A stretch of DNA of 64,000 bases from Pristionchus mayeri (taxonomy: Eukaryota; Nematoda; Chromadorea; Rhabditida; Neodiplogasteridae). Every line of letters begins with the position of its first letter. Within the stretch, counting starts at the first letter, position 1. The stretch lies in the NCBI GenBank assembly GCA_036245805.1, contig BTRK01000005.1:34205469-34269468 (forward strand), read 5' to 3'. The notes beneath the pieces were generated by a model. The model was not told the DNA's origin, did no database searches, and worked only from the letters and a program-made list of their open reading frames with translations. Below, in pieces: positions 13,481 through 26,240 of the stretch. The position numbers and the translations under genes are program-made.

Positions 13481-13791
13481 TAGAAGAACATATTTGACAG
13501 TGTATTCATTCGATTAAAGCTGCGCTAGTATTGGGCTAATCAGAATTCTTTCCAGAAGATGGAATGTCTCGTATGGTTGCACTGGCGAGGAGATTCAATG
13601 TACCCGTGAGATTCGGATTTACTACTGTTCATTTTGATCCACTGTATTATATTACTTCTTTTTTCCCTACGGTCAACGGGTTCCCTCAGGTTAATGTCCG
13701 AGTCCTTCAGATTAATTTCCGAGCTAATAGGAATGTCTGCTGAACTCCTGGAAGCTTGGACAATAGTATTGCAATTGCAAGCGTCTTATTT

Positions 13792-14142
13792 GGGGGGGCG
13801 GACATTTCTGCAACGGACATTTCCGCAACGGGGTACCATTCGCTTGACAGAAGGAGTAGCAACATGGGAGTTGTTGCATTGTTACCAGTATGTGCTCCCC
13901 CACAATAGCATATATAAATTTTGTTACCAGGCGATATTGAGTTTTACCCCAAATCAACGACCCGGGGTTCATGGTTTGTGGATTTCCATGAACCTCTATA
14001 CGTTGAAACTCATGGTCGCCTGGTAACGAAATTTATATATGATAAAGTGGGGGAGCACATACTGGTAACAATGCAACAACTCACATATTGCTACTCCTTC
14101 TGTCAAGCGAATGGAACTCCGTTGCGGAAGTGTCCGCCCCCC
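13792..14142. mobile_element. hAT-type MITE, 8-bp TSD TCTTATTT
   Basis: 351-bp inverted-repeat element with GGGGGGGCGGACATTT / inverted GTCCGCCCCC ends and exact TCTTATTT duplications (13784-13791, 14143-14150). Arms share the CGCAACGG..TACCATTCGC block with the 8987-9152 copy. The centre has a further AACCTCTATACG / GGTTCATGG inversion not in the shorter copy. Confidence 0.85.
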
Positions 14143-14150
14143 TCTTATTT

Positions 14151-14988
14151 GACTATTAGGTTGTTGCATAATTTTCGATACAAGGTATTTTTGAAGAGTT
14201 CTCGAGAATTGTTTGCCTGAGTTTGATAATACTCAGGCATTATTTGGGACACTATTGACGCACGACAAGCATAAGTTCATATTGAATCGATCTCAATTGG
14301 TTCAATAGAAAAAACAATATTTCATATAAAGTGGCAAATTTCCGGTATTTGTGGTACTCTGCTCAAGCGTCCATTAAAACAAAACAAATGGATTGTTATT
14401 TCCGTTCTTTTGTGTCGGTAGTGAATGCGGGCGTACGCTTCCATAGAACACTTGAAATCAGATCGTTCGCTTCTCTCAGAATAGTTGTGGGGACAAAACT
14501 ACTAATTTCGCCCTTCAAAATTCTACAGTGCGAATACTGTAAAATACTGGTTGAGCATGTATGTCCATAAGTGCGCTATGAATATCATGCATACACTAAT
14601 ATCATACAAAAATGCAAGAGAGAATAGCTCAAGGCTGAAGCAAATTATGGCTCGAAAACTAGAAAACGTATCGAAAATTATGCATCAACCTAATACTAAC
14701 CCTCGAATTCTGACGTTTTCGAGAGTTAGTGGTCTAAGCGCATCTCTGCTTGCTTATATCAGTTGAAATGTGATAATTCAAGATCATCATCGATCAAATC
14801 GCAAGCTTTCTTCGCAGTGTTGATGGCTTCCTCGGATTGGAAATTATTCTCTTTTTCGGATACGACGTCAGAACTCATGTATCTTTTTTTCTTACTAAAA
14901 ATAATTATTAATTTTCATTGTTTTATAGATTGCGTCGGTAATATTTGTGGATATAAGGCGAATAACTGTTACTATTGAATCTTTTCAG
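14151..14988. other. intronic remainder of the second MATH-BTB gene
   Basis: AT-rich. Only short spurious open frames; no exon joined in phase. Nothing else recognised. Confidence 0.4.
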
Positions 14989-15282
14989 TTCTGCTGTGAT
15001 TACATGGGAAAGGAGAAAATCGACCTACCTACAAACAAATTGAGGTAATAAATTCACCTTTTTTTCATTTGGCAACTTAAAAAAGCAACGAAAAAAGTTT
15101 TAAAAAAGTATTTTGGTATTTCTGTAATATGCGGCAAAAAAAACTAGGTATTTTACCAAAGTAAATATTCAATACAATAATTTCAGAACACTCCTGCATA
15201 CAAAGCAATGGATAATGGAAGGGCGAGAGAAATGCTCGACTGGATGATTAAGACCTTTTCGAAAACTGAAGTGTCCCCATAA

Positions 15283-16251
15283 GAAACATTCATCTGTACC
15301 ATTTGTCTTGTGTTCCTGTGGATATATTTCAAATTTCTTAGATGTTATTCTGTTATTCTCGTGATCGTGACCGAATCGTGATGATTCTTTTGCGAGCAGT
15401 GTATACGCTCATGCTAAGGATTTCGAATATGCACTTTTCAGGATCTTTAATCGATCGAAGTAGTGATATTTCTCCAGTTCCTGTTACCAATCCATTTAAA
15501 CGCTACTATTTTTGCCGATGCTTGTTAATTGAATTGCATACTTGTGGAAATATTAAATAAAGTTGATATCGGAACTGCGATTCGTATGAAATGGAAAAAG
15601 GTTATTTGCCTTAGTAAATACATAAACAATGTTAAGTATTGGTGCCGCGTCATCTTTTGCATGTACTCGTAACAGCGAGTACTACAAATATAATATATTT
15701 TCTTTATCAGAGGTCGTCTGAGAGATTGCATGAAATCGAGACCCCACATTTACACACTGTTCAAAGTACTTCTATCTGAATGCCCTTTTGTTGGTTGATG
15801 TACCTGAGGCCTAGTAGTCGGAAAAATGCAAATAAAGGCATTTCCTGAAAAAAATCTCCTTTTACCTACGAGATTATTTCAGATTCGTATTCTACGTCTT
15901 TTTACCCCTCTGATTTTTTTTCTGGAAATCGCGAACGTGATTTTTTTTGCTTTTTTTGATGTTTACATCCCGCGTGTTTTTTGAGACATCTCTATGATAT
16001 TTACTGATTGTAAATACTGTTTGCTTCCTCCAATTGCCTTCAAATTTTGCATTGCAAGTCGTCAGAATTCAAAATTTTCAAAATTGCAAAAATTTTAATG
16101 GTCGAAATGATTAACACAGATGAAAGAAAGAAAATTATTTTCGGTGGATGATGCCAAACCAGACCAATTTATATTAGATTTTTGGCAGACTCTTGATCGA
16201 ATCTTACGCAAACGGCCTCATTTTGATCCATTTTAATATTAAAATTCTTGT
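15283..16251. other. intergenic, no gene recognised
   Basis: AT-rich stretch between the MATH-BTB pair and the foldback nest; no splice-bounded coding segment or repeat structure that I could support. Confidence 0.4.
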
Positions 16252-16458
16252 CTTAAAAAACCCTCCACGAGAGAACGATACAACTGTGCAGGGGCCCACG
16301 GATGGTGAAAATATCGATAATTCCCAAACTTTTTTTCCAAAATGTACGTTCGGGGAGATTATCAAAGGCAGCAATAACTAAGGTCGATTTTGAAAAAGTT
16401 TCAAGTACCCCTCATTTTGAGGTCGAAAAATAAAGTTTCTTCAAAATACATGGGATAT

Positions 16459-17815
16459 CACACTTATCACGAGTCAGTGGAGGTGTGCGGGAACATTTTC
16501 AAAAAAGTTGTGCCAAATATCGTTCATATTGTTGTGGTAGAATACCCTAGAAGTAAGATTTCGAACGGCATAGGTCATTGGTCCCGGAGCCGGCTTTTAG
16601 AAATTTTCCGGTTTTGCACCTGGCTATCGTGTATATCAGCTCCCAGATAAGCTACAGATATGGCGTTTAGCTCAAAATGTGCGGAAAATTATTTCCTGCA
16701 ACTTTTATGTTGTACACGAGACGTTTGGACAACACTTAACAAATTTCTGAGTAAAAAACACATTTTGTCAACTAATTAAAAATATTTTCTCTGGCAAGCA
16801 GGAGCGCAGCAGAATTTTAATGCAGATTATGAAACAACAAGTCTATGTGTATGATATAAAAATATAAAAGCGAACTGCCTCCAAATTCGAACTGCCTCCA
16901 ACTTGGTAATTTTCACTCAAACTTGGAACTCTGAAGAAAAAGTCGAAAAATGACATTTTTCAGAACGTTGATTTTTCTTCTATAACTGTTCACAAATTGT
17001 TGTTAGAGTTAATTGAAGTATGCACAACTAATTATATAGGATATTGCTTCGCGAAATTATTAATTTTGTCTAATTTCGAGGTAACTAGCCCTACATATGC
17101 ATTGCAATGTTCCTTCTCGAATTAGTATCCTCAATAATGAGATTTACCTACTTTACTTAACTCTAACAACAATTTGTGAACAGTGAAATAAGAAAAATCA
17201 ACGTTCTGAAAAATGTCATTTTTCGACTTTTTCTTCGAGTTTGAGTGAAAATTACCAAGTTGGAGGCAGTTCGAATTTGGCTTTTATATTTTTATATCAT
17301 ACACATAGACTTGTTGTTTCATAATCTGCATTAAAATTCTGCTGCGCTCCACTGCTTGATCCCCCGCCTGGGCAGACCAAGCCCTCTATCCCTCCGGGGT
17401 CGGTAAATTCGTAGTGACCTCGGTCGCGAAAGGTAACGTTCCCTAGAAGCACTTTGGACAGCAGGGTTACGTAGTCCTAGCTGTAGTCGGCCTCACCGCA
17501 CTACACCACCTAGCGTAGTCGTTCACGACTGTAAAATCGCTTTACGTGTCTCGTGTACAACATAAAAGTTGCAGGAAATAATTTTCAGCACATTTAAACG
17601 CGATATCTGTAGCTCATCTGGGAGCTGATATACACGATAGCCAGGTGCAAAACCGTAAAAATTCTAAAAGCCGGCTCCGGGACCAATGACCTATGTCATT
17701 CGAAATCTTACTTCTAGGGTATTCTACCACAATAATATGAACGATATTGGGCACAACTTTTTTGAAAATGTTCCCGAGGAGGTAATTTTTCATCCACCGA
17801 CTCGTGATACGCGTG
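16459..17815. mobile_element. foldback transposon, CAC...GTG ends, 4-bp TSD ATAT
   Basis: Ends CACACTTATCACGAGTC and inverted CACGCGTATCACGAGTC, flanked by ATAT (16455-16458, 17816-17819). Same family as 1905-3798. The hairpin centre is near 17080. The right arm carries an extra GC-rich block at about 17346-17540. Confidence 0.8.
17346..17540 (-). other. GC-rich insert, possible SINE
   Basis: This block has no partner in the opposite arm of the foldback and a much higher GC content than its surroundings. Read on the minus strand it starts AGGTGGTGTAGTGCGGTGAG, like a pol III A box, but no convincing B box follows. Confidence 0.3.
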
Positions 17816-19425
17816 ATATAGATTATCTGGTGTATTTTCACTCGTAGAACCCGAATTTGTAAACGAGACCGCGAAAATATGCAAAAGAAAGAAGTTTTGT
17901 TCGAAAAACCGTTTTCTCGATCCAAAATGGCACAAAAACTAATTTCAAAAAAATAACAATTTGGGTTATTTGTATTTTCGGAATCTAAATGCGTTTCTGA
18001 AGCTTCCATAAATTCTTCAGAATTTAAAAAAAAAATGGACCCTTCGTCTTTTTCGAGCTTGAACATGCCCAACTCGGGTAAAACCACAAGTCGGCGAAAT
18101 TACAATTCCATATAAATGAAGGCTAGTGCATTCAACCTTACATAAAACATAACTAAATAATCAAATCAAATATAATAATCATTAATCAGCCTATGGGAGC
18201 TTGAACAGGGTCGAAAGTTGAAATCGGAAAAATTCGAAATTTCAACTTCAACCATAGGACAGTGGAAATTATATTGGTGTTATATCCTCTTCAAAAGTAG
18301 TCAATCGAAGTGTGGTTGCATCCATAATAGTCATAGCAAATATCCGAAACATTTTTTCCAAGAATTATGACCTTTTCCATTTTCCGATTTGGTGATTGGT
18401 AGCATTTTCGTCCTAAGTCGTTTTTAGAGATTATCTCATTTCTATCGAATCTATTCGAAAATCAAAATGGATAATCGTATTCATAGCGCCAAAATACACT
18501 AGAAACATAGGTTTTAGCTGACAATTACATTAAAATTTGAAAATCGATTTTCTCAATTTTTTTCCGATTTAAACTTTCGACCCTGTTCAAGCTCCCATAG
18601 GCTGATTAATGATTATTATACTTGATTTGATTATTTAGTTATGTTTTATGTAAGGTTGAGTGCAGTAGCCTTCATTTAAATGGGATTGTCATTTCGCCGA
18701 CTTTTTACCCGAGTTGGGCATGTTCAAGCTCGAAAAAGTCGAAGGGTCCATTTTTTTTAATTCTGAAAAATTTATGGAAGCTTCTGAAATGCATGTAGAT
18801 TCCGAAAATACCTATCATCCAAATTGTTATTTTTTTGAAATTAGTTATGACATTTTTTGTGCCATTTTGGATCGAAAAATACGGTTTTTCGAGCATAACT
18901 CATTTCTTTTGAATTTTCTCGACCTCTGGTTTGGAAATTCGGTTTCTTCGAGTGAAAATACACCAGATTATCTATATGACATCTATTTTGAAGAAACTTA
19001 ATTTTTTGACCTCAAAATGAAGGGTACCTGAAAATATTTTCAAAATCGACCCCAGACCTTAGTTATTGCTGCCATTGACAATCCCTCCGAACCTACATTT
19101 GAGAAAAAAAGTATTGGAATTATCGATATTTTCACAATCCGTGGACCTGTTACGTTCTCTCATGGAGGATCTCTTAACAGACCGTCCACGAGAAAACGTA
19201 ACAACTGGGATTGGTCCTCGGATGGTAAAAAATAGAATATTCCAGTAATTTATTTCAAGTCATATTTCAAGTCGACCTATAATAGATAGGAGTGGTGATT
19301 AGTTTCATTAACTTATGCTTCGTGTGAAAATAAATTCAGAAAAAATTATACGAAATTATGGGACACCCTAATATCTATTGAAAACATCCTCGTCCCTCTC
19401 TCTCCATTCATTTCTACTCGTTTAG

Positions 19426-22400
19426 CTATTCGAAAGGGGTCAACAGGCCATCCCTTCCCACTCCAGATCATCAATCAAGTGATGTTATTCGTTAAGAGAT
19501 CCGCTGAGGAGGTATTAGTAATAAAATAATCATCTTATTATTTTTACTAATTACGTTTTACTAATTACGCTATTTATTTGAGATTGTATTGAAAAATTGA
19601 CGAATGAAAATTTATTAATAAATCAAAAAAAATGTTATTTTCAAAATAACAATTTAATGTTATTTTCAAAATAACGACGGTGATTATCGTAAATCGCATA
19701 TGCGGACTACCATTTTACTTTCCACATTTTTTCATTCCAGAGGGATCGAGGAAGGCTTCTCGAGCTAGTGAAGAAAGAGGGCGCGAAGAAGGTACAAATT
19801 AATTAACCTTTCCTCATTTAATTATGACTTCATGATTGTTTATCTGGAATTATGTAACTTTCATACCTTCTGAACATGCGCTCATGGTGGACTTGGAAAG
19901 AAAGAAAAAAACGATTCAAGGTTATATAATTTTCTAGATTTCCCATTTTGGGAATAGTATTTACATAAGATTTAAGGTAAGAAAAAAATTAACGTGTTTA
20001 GGTCTGATCATAAGATAAGGTAGTCCTCGATTCGTGAAATATCTATTTTCCAATAACAGAAATGCATGTTTTTGTCATTGCGATAACGATTGGATATTTC
20101 TAAATTTCTTCAAAATGACATTTTTTATTGTAGGTGCCGACTCTCGACGCTATCCTCAAACTCGAGGATGTGGAGAACACTCTAAAGGAGTTCAAAAAGG
20201 CGTTGAAAAGAGGGAAGCTGGTGCACTCGAGCATATTCCACTTCCATAATAGAGATGGGTAAACCGATGAAAAAAAAGTGGACAGGGTGAGTATAAAATT
20301 TATTTCTTGTCTATTATGATTTTCTAGAGTTTAAAGAAGAAATATTACTGAAACTTCAACCGTTGGTTATCCGAAATACCTTCATTTAGGACTCGTTCGT
20401 TTTGAGATTCGACGGCACCGTCTTCCTATGGAGTTGTAGACATGACGTAAGCGATCACTTAGGCTATAGGTAATAAAAATGCATAAGCAATATGATTGCC
20501 TGAAAAAATTTCATTTGAACATCTTAATTTTGGGGTGTCCCAAAAGTTCGTGGAAAATTATGTTTTCTCGCGAAGTAAAAGTCAAGAAAACTAATCATCA
20601 TGCATATCTATTATAGCTCGACGTGGTATATTTTTGCGTAGGTTAATTCATTAAATGACCAAGTGCTCATGAAATAGTCCAAAATGTGCGTTTTTTGAAT
20701 CTTGTTTTAATAAATTATAATTTTATTCTCTTTTAAGTTTCAAAACTCTGGTTTATTGTGAATTAGAAGCCGCTATCGAACTTTCAATTAAACCTTAAAA
20801 ATTAGACCTTTCTTTATCCACGGCCGAAAAATTTCAAAACTTGCCATTTTAATCTTGTCGAGGAAAGGCCATTTTCAGAATTTTTCAAATTTTTATGGCA
20901 GTTTGCCTATCAATCGGCTCGATTTTGCAATGTAAATGTGTTTTATATTATATATTGCATTTTAGAACCTTCGTTAGTATCGAAATCAATGAAAACGTTT
21001 TAAACACGTTGAAAACTTCGAGTTTGGTAATAAAGATGCAACGCGATTCGGAAGGTCAGAATAGTGTCCAGTAAGTTACTTGGAAACTATAAAGTAACTA
21101 CGCAAAATCACATTCTATCTCTTCAAAGGAAAGAATTTCATGTTTGACTATTTTTGAGACACAACTTCGGAATCGCACAATTCTTGTAAACTTTAAAATG
21201 TCTTATATGTGCAGCCCGGAAAATGTAGAGCACTGATTGCTCTACTCAATGCTACGTATTAGTCAGTAAGAACACATCTCTTCAAAGAAAGAGATTTTTG
21301 AAAAAATCCACGACCTTTTGGGACATACAAATAATGTGGCAAATACTTTAGGTCAAGCTTAGAAAAAATAGATCAATATAAAAAGTATGAACAAAGCACG
21401 TACATTTTCCATGGGTAAGAGTGCTAATTATATGTTTAGCTCCACGCCGCCGTTGAGAAGATGATCACGAAGGAGAACCGCGAGAAGCACTTCGTCCTCC
21501 TTGTACATGGCCATGGCGGGCAAAATGCCCAGACCGCCTGGATGAACACGGATGATGGTGTCAAGGATTACTGCCAGGTCATTTTTCAACATATGATGTA
21601 TTAAAACCCGTTCTCTGTAAGACTGCAGTGAACGGGGGTATGGGTGGCACAACTCGGTCAAAATGATCGCCCGAAGCTCAAACTTGGGGAGCGTGACCCC
21701 TGGGGGAAAAGAAATTTTCAACAGAAAGTGTGACCCAAAATATCGATTTTTGATCTACCGAAATAGATTTTTTAAACTTCAGAATTCGATGTCATGCTAT
21801 AGCTCATTCGAAAGAGCATGAAAAGTTATGTCAGAAACCTGAAGGAATCCAGAATCCCTCAACGTGGACGTCATCTAGAGCTCGACATGTGACCATTTCA
21901 GCTACTTTTCGTAGATCATGACATGAATGCCCATGAAGACATGGTTAGCAAGCTCCAATTCGGAAATATATTATGTATTTTTTACCGCTTAATATAATGA
22001 AACTCTAAAATTGCCATATTTTGGGTGCGCTCCTACGCGGACGCTCACTCAACCGTGACGCCCTCAGCGACGACATTTTCCAAACTTTGGATTTCAATGT
22101 CGTGCTGTAGCTCATTCGAAAGAGCATGATAAGTTATGTCAGAAACCTGAAGGAATCCAGAATCCCTCAACGTAGACGTCATTTAGAGCTCGACATGTTA
22201 CTATTTCAGCTACTTTTCGTAGATCATCGCATGAATGCCCATGAAGACATGGTTAGCAAGCTCCAATTCGGAGATATAATATGTATTTTTTACTGCTTAA
22301 TATAATGAAGCTCTAAAATTGCAACATTTTGGGTGGGCTCCTACTCGGAAGCTCACGCAACCGTGACGCCCTCATTGACGACATTTTACAAACTTTGGAT

Positions 22401-25400
22401 TTCGGTATCGAGCGATAGCTCATTCGAAAGATCATGTAAAGTTGTTTAAGAACCTGCAAGAACACCAGAATCCCTCAACGTTGACGTCATCTAGAGCTCG
22501 ACATGTGACCATTTCAGCTACTTTTCGTAGATCATGACATGAATGCCCATGAAGACATGGTTAGCAAGCTCCAATTCGGAAATATATTATGTATTTTTTA
22601 CCGCTTAATATAATGAAACTCTAAAATTGCCATATTTTGGGTGCGCTCCTACGCGGACGCTCACTCAACCGTGACGCCCTCAGCGACGACATTTTCCAAA
22701 CTTTGGATTTCGGTATCGAGCGATAGCTCATTCGAAAGACCATGAAAAGTTATGTTAGAAACCCGTAGGAATATATAATTCCTCAAAGTTGGTATCAGTT
22801 GGAGCTTCATACGTATGATTTTGCCACTAGGCGAGATGAAAATATGGGTGGGGATTGATTGACCTCTTCATCAGTCTCATTCATGTGTGTAGATACACAT
22901 CTGTCACTATCCCGTAAAGTGGGGGATTGGGAGGGCGGGGGTTGACCCCATCAAGAGGAGGAGTAAGTTAGGGACTGCAGTCTGTACACTATTTATTCCC
23001 ATTCACCTTCATTTATCTTCTTTGCTATGGTTTCTACACATTTTTAACAAAATATATATTTAGTTGTCATTGCGAAAACGTATATTCAGAATGCACATAG
23101 GCGTCTTCTATGTCGTAGCAGTACATCTGTTCATACCAGTCTGAACTGCTATTCAAGGATCGTCTAGGAAAGAAGAGATTGGTGTAAGTATATAGTTTAA
23201 TAAAGTCGTAATGATAATTGTGTAAGCTGAACATGTATTCATTACTCTTTGCAGTGTACCGGTTGTCACATCACTGAATCCGGTCACATGAAGTTCAATC
23301 ACACTCACCCCGTGATCGACGCCGCCCTCACCAATAAAATGAGGAATTTGATTATGCCCGAGATGTTGAATGCGCTGGAAGATCCTCGTGCGAAAGCATT
23401 CATTTGTCGCCTCATTTGCGGGTACGCTTATATGTTTACAATACAATATTTTATATATTAAAAAATAGAATTGCAAATATATCCGTGCCTTATAGGATAC
23501 TTACCGGTTATGATGTAATCGAGAAAGGCTTCATCCCTTGGAGACAGCCGGATTCGTGCATGGTCAATCGAGTTTCGCAGGAGGAACATGGGCTATTTAG
23601 CACAGTCAATAACAAATCTCCGAGCGAATTGATCCAAGATAAACTGAGGAGATTCGCAAATGAGAATTCCTCGCATTCCCTAACTAACAACTCGTACTAT
23701 AATACGCATAGTGCGCAATCTCCCGTTCAAGATATTCTTGCAAAATCTAGTGAGAAAGTTATTCATCTCCCCTCCCACACCACCAAAATTGACCCCAAAA
23801 CAACCAAGGTTCCGAGTAGCAATACTATTCCCACACAAAAGCCCGGTGCAAATACTCCCCCCACAAGGGAACAAGCTAAACAACACATGGAGAAAATCAG
23901 GAATGGAGGAATTAAGATTCGTGGGTAGTAAATTGCTTATTGACACCTATAAATTGTGCAAGGGTTTTACTCTAATATATATTCCTCGATAAATTTATTC
24001 GTTTGTCATACGACAGTAAATGTCATGAAGAATGCGTGTGTTATCAGATGAATCTCGTTCGGCTCATATAAACATGGGAAGTGGGTGAATCTACTCATCT
24101 GTGGACGACCCACTTCCTGAAAGCACTTGTGTTTGCTTTCATGAGCATCACGGAGAAGAAGGCTCATTACTGTCCCGAGATCACATGTTCTGCTTCATTC
24201 GATACTGTAGACGAGTTGGAAGCGCATTGGCTGGCTGGCGTTCACTGTCCTTCTCCCATGCAAGCCACATTGAGAGACGAGTGCCTCAAGATGTATAGTG
24301 CTGGAGTAGAGAATGCACTTTCCCATCGTTTGACGCTTCCGGATGTCGATGATTCCGTCGCGGAGATGATGGACGATGATGATGACGATGACGCTCTTAC
24401 GGAATTGCGTCCTAACGCGGATATAAACGACGCAATCTCGGAATTGGAGCAGTCAGAGTATGACGAAGAGAGGAATATGGAGAAGGGATGGGCAATCAAG
24501 CAAAGGAAGGCAGTAGTCCGATTCACTGACAAGACCAAGAGATACATCGAAGAACTGTACGATCGTGGTATCACTCAGAAGAAGCATATCCCGCCTGAGG
24601 AAGCTGAGAAGATGATGGCTAATGAGAAGAGGAATGAAGTCCGTATGTTCTCGGTCGAAGAGCGACTAACTGCAAAGCAGATATTATCGCTCTACTCTCG
24701 CATTTCTGCAGCGAGAGTTGCTGCTTCAGTGTCGAAGAAGCCACGATTCAAGCGATTCATGGGAGTTGAGATGGAGAAAGAAGAGGAATTCGACGAGAAT
24801 GCGATCTTCGAGGAGGGATGGTACAACAACGATCAGGATCTTTACGTCCAGTCGATCATGGACAATCGTCACGAAATCTTCGATCTCACGCAACCTCTTG
24901 AAATCGAACACGATGAAATTTTCAAGTCGAATGATCATAGTGGAGGGCACGGGCGACACAGAAGACATCACCGCTACCCCCCACATCGTGTGTATAAGCG
25001 TGATGACTGATGTCAAGTAATATTCCATACAATTTATTCATATGCCTTCGTCGTCCTTTGTATTTTTCACATAAACATTACAGTACATTGATATGGTTCG
25101 ATAGCATTGGGGTACTTATTATAATAATCTTCGTAATTATCCGAATAGAGTATTTCAAAAATGATAAAAACATGATGAAAACTTCACCTGCGAGCTCTAC
25201 CTGTCTTCAATGTTTATGGATTCTGGGTGCAATTTCTTACATAACTTTTCAGGCTCTTCCGAATGAGCTATTACTAGATACTGAAATCTAGTATAAAAAT
25301 TTCGTCGCTGAAGACGTCACGGTTGCGTGAGCTTCCGAGTAGGAGCGCACCCAAAATGTTGCAACTTTAGAGCTTCATTTTATTAAGCGGGCAAAACTAC

Positions 25401-26170
25401 ATAATATATCTCCGAATTGGAGCTTGCTAACCATGTCTTGATGGTCATTCATGTCATGATCTACGAAAAGTAGCCGAAAAGGTCATATCTCGAGCTCTAG
25501 ATGACGTCAACGTTGAGGGATTCTGGTGTTCTTGCAGGTTCTTAAACAACTTTACATGATCTTTCGAATGAGCTATCGCTCGATACCGAAATCCAAAGTT
25601 TGTAAAATGTCGTCGCTGAGGGCGTCACGGTTGCGTGAGCTTCCGAGTAGGAGCCCACCCAAAATGTTGCAATTTTAGAGCTTCATTATATTAAGCAGTA
25701 AAAAATACATAATATATTTCCGAATTGGAGCTTTCTAACCATGTCTTCATGGGCATTCATGTCATGATCTACGAAAAGTAGCTGAAATGGTCACATGTCG
25801 AGGTCTAGATGACGTCCACGTTGAGAGATTCTGGATTCCTTCAGGTTTCTGACATAACTTTTCATGCTCTTTCGAATGAGTTATAGCACGACATCGAATT
25901 CTGAAGTTTAAAAATCGATTTCGGTAGATCAAAAATCGAAATTTGGGGTCACACTTTCGGTTGAAAATTTCTTTGCCCCCAGGGGTCACGTTCCCCAAGT
26001 TTGAGGTCTGGGCGATCATTTTGACTGAGTTGTGCCACCCTACCTGCAGTCTTACGGAGAATGGGTTTTAATTGTACTCCCTTGTTCACTAAACATTACT
26101 TTCTGCTAGCATTATAATTAGAGTTCTCTTATTGGAATGAATTGCATCATTTTCTTATATGCTTCACGCG

Positions 26171-26240
<70 letters not shown>

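Larger units (their letters stand above)
9649..15282 (+). pseudogene. MATH-BTB protein, second tandem paralogue, BTB half decayed
   Basis: ATG 9649 follows an acceptor at 9647 and lies 290 bp after the stop of the previous gene, so trans-splicing in an operon is possible. Exons 9649-9703, 9781-9880, 9969-10113, 10341-10424, 10467-10546, 11911-11998, 12055-12115 close in phase. The first five give an intact MATH domain (GSRWNLLMKKN, HLGVYLVHRTYE, AIKWNDLVDKEKGFV); exon 11911 opens the BTB (SDAILIVEGKELHVHKQ). Damage: donor after 11998 reads AT instead of GT; the next BTB exon lacks the part present in its sister at 8636-8671; a mariner is inserted at 12213; the exon ending 15044 is 7 nt shorter than its sister, shifting the frame. 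The last exon (15187-15282) is nearly identical to that of the first gene. A truncated MATH-only product remains possible. Confidence 0.6.
16252..19180. mobile_element. long foldback element with CCACGAGAGAACG ends
   Basis: Left arm 16252-16458 plus 17816 to about 18390 pairs with right arm about 18400-19180; centre near 18395. Ends read CCTCCACGAGAGAACG and inverted CGTTCTCTCATGGAGG, as in the outer element at 4070-6359. The left arm was split by a 4-bp-TSD foldback (16459-17815). A further direct TIR copy (GTCCACGAGAAAACGTAAC) starts at about 19192, immediately beyond the right end, and runs to about 19250. Confidence 0.7.
21601..26071 (+). mobile_element. TTAA-flanked long-inverted-repeat element carrying two genes
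   Basis: Left end TTAAAACCCGTTCTCTGTAA and right end inverted TTAAAACCCATTCTCCGTAA. TTAA at 21601-21604 and 26068-26071 is compatible with a TTAA duplication (piggyBac/Kolobok-like), but TTAA is palindromic so TSD and TIR cannot be told apart. The arms (21601 to about 22800; about 25265-26071) are built of 308-bp direct repeats. The middle carries a multi-exon gene (23119-23928) and a zinc-finger gene (24141-25010). No DDE/RNase H motif was found in either. The element sits 24 bp inside an intron of the paracaspase-like gene. Confidence 0.65.

Noticed and set aside
21428..21721. 97-codon minus-strand open frame
   Set aside because: Antisense of the paracaspase-like exon 21440-21577 running into the transposon arm.
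24081..24140. GTG start 20 codons upstream of the zinc-finger gene
   Set aside because: GTG is not a normal nuclear start in animals; ATG 24141 fits and the finger follows it.
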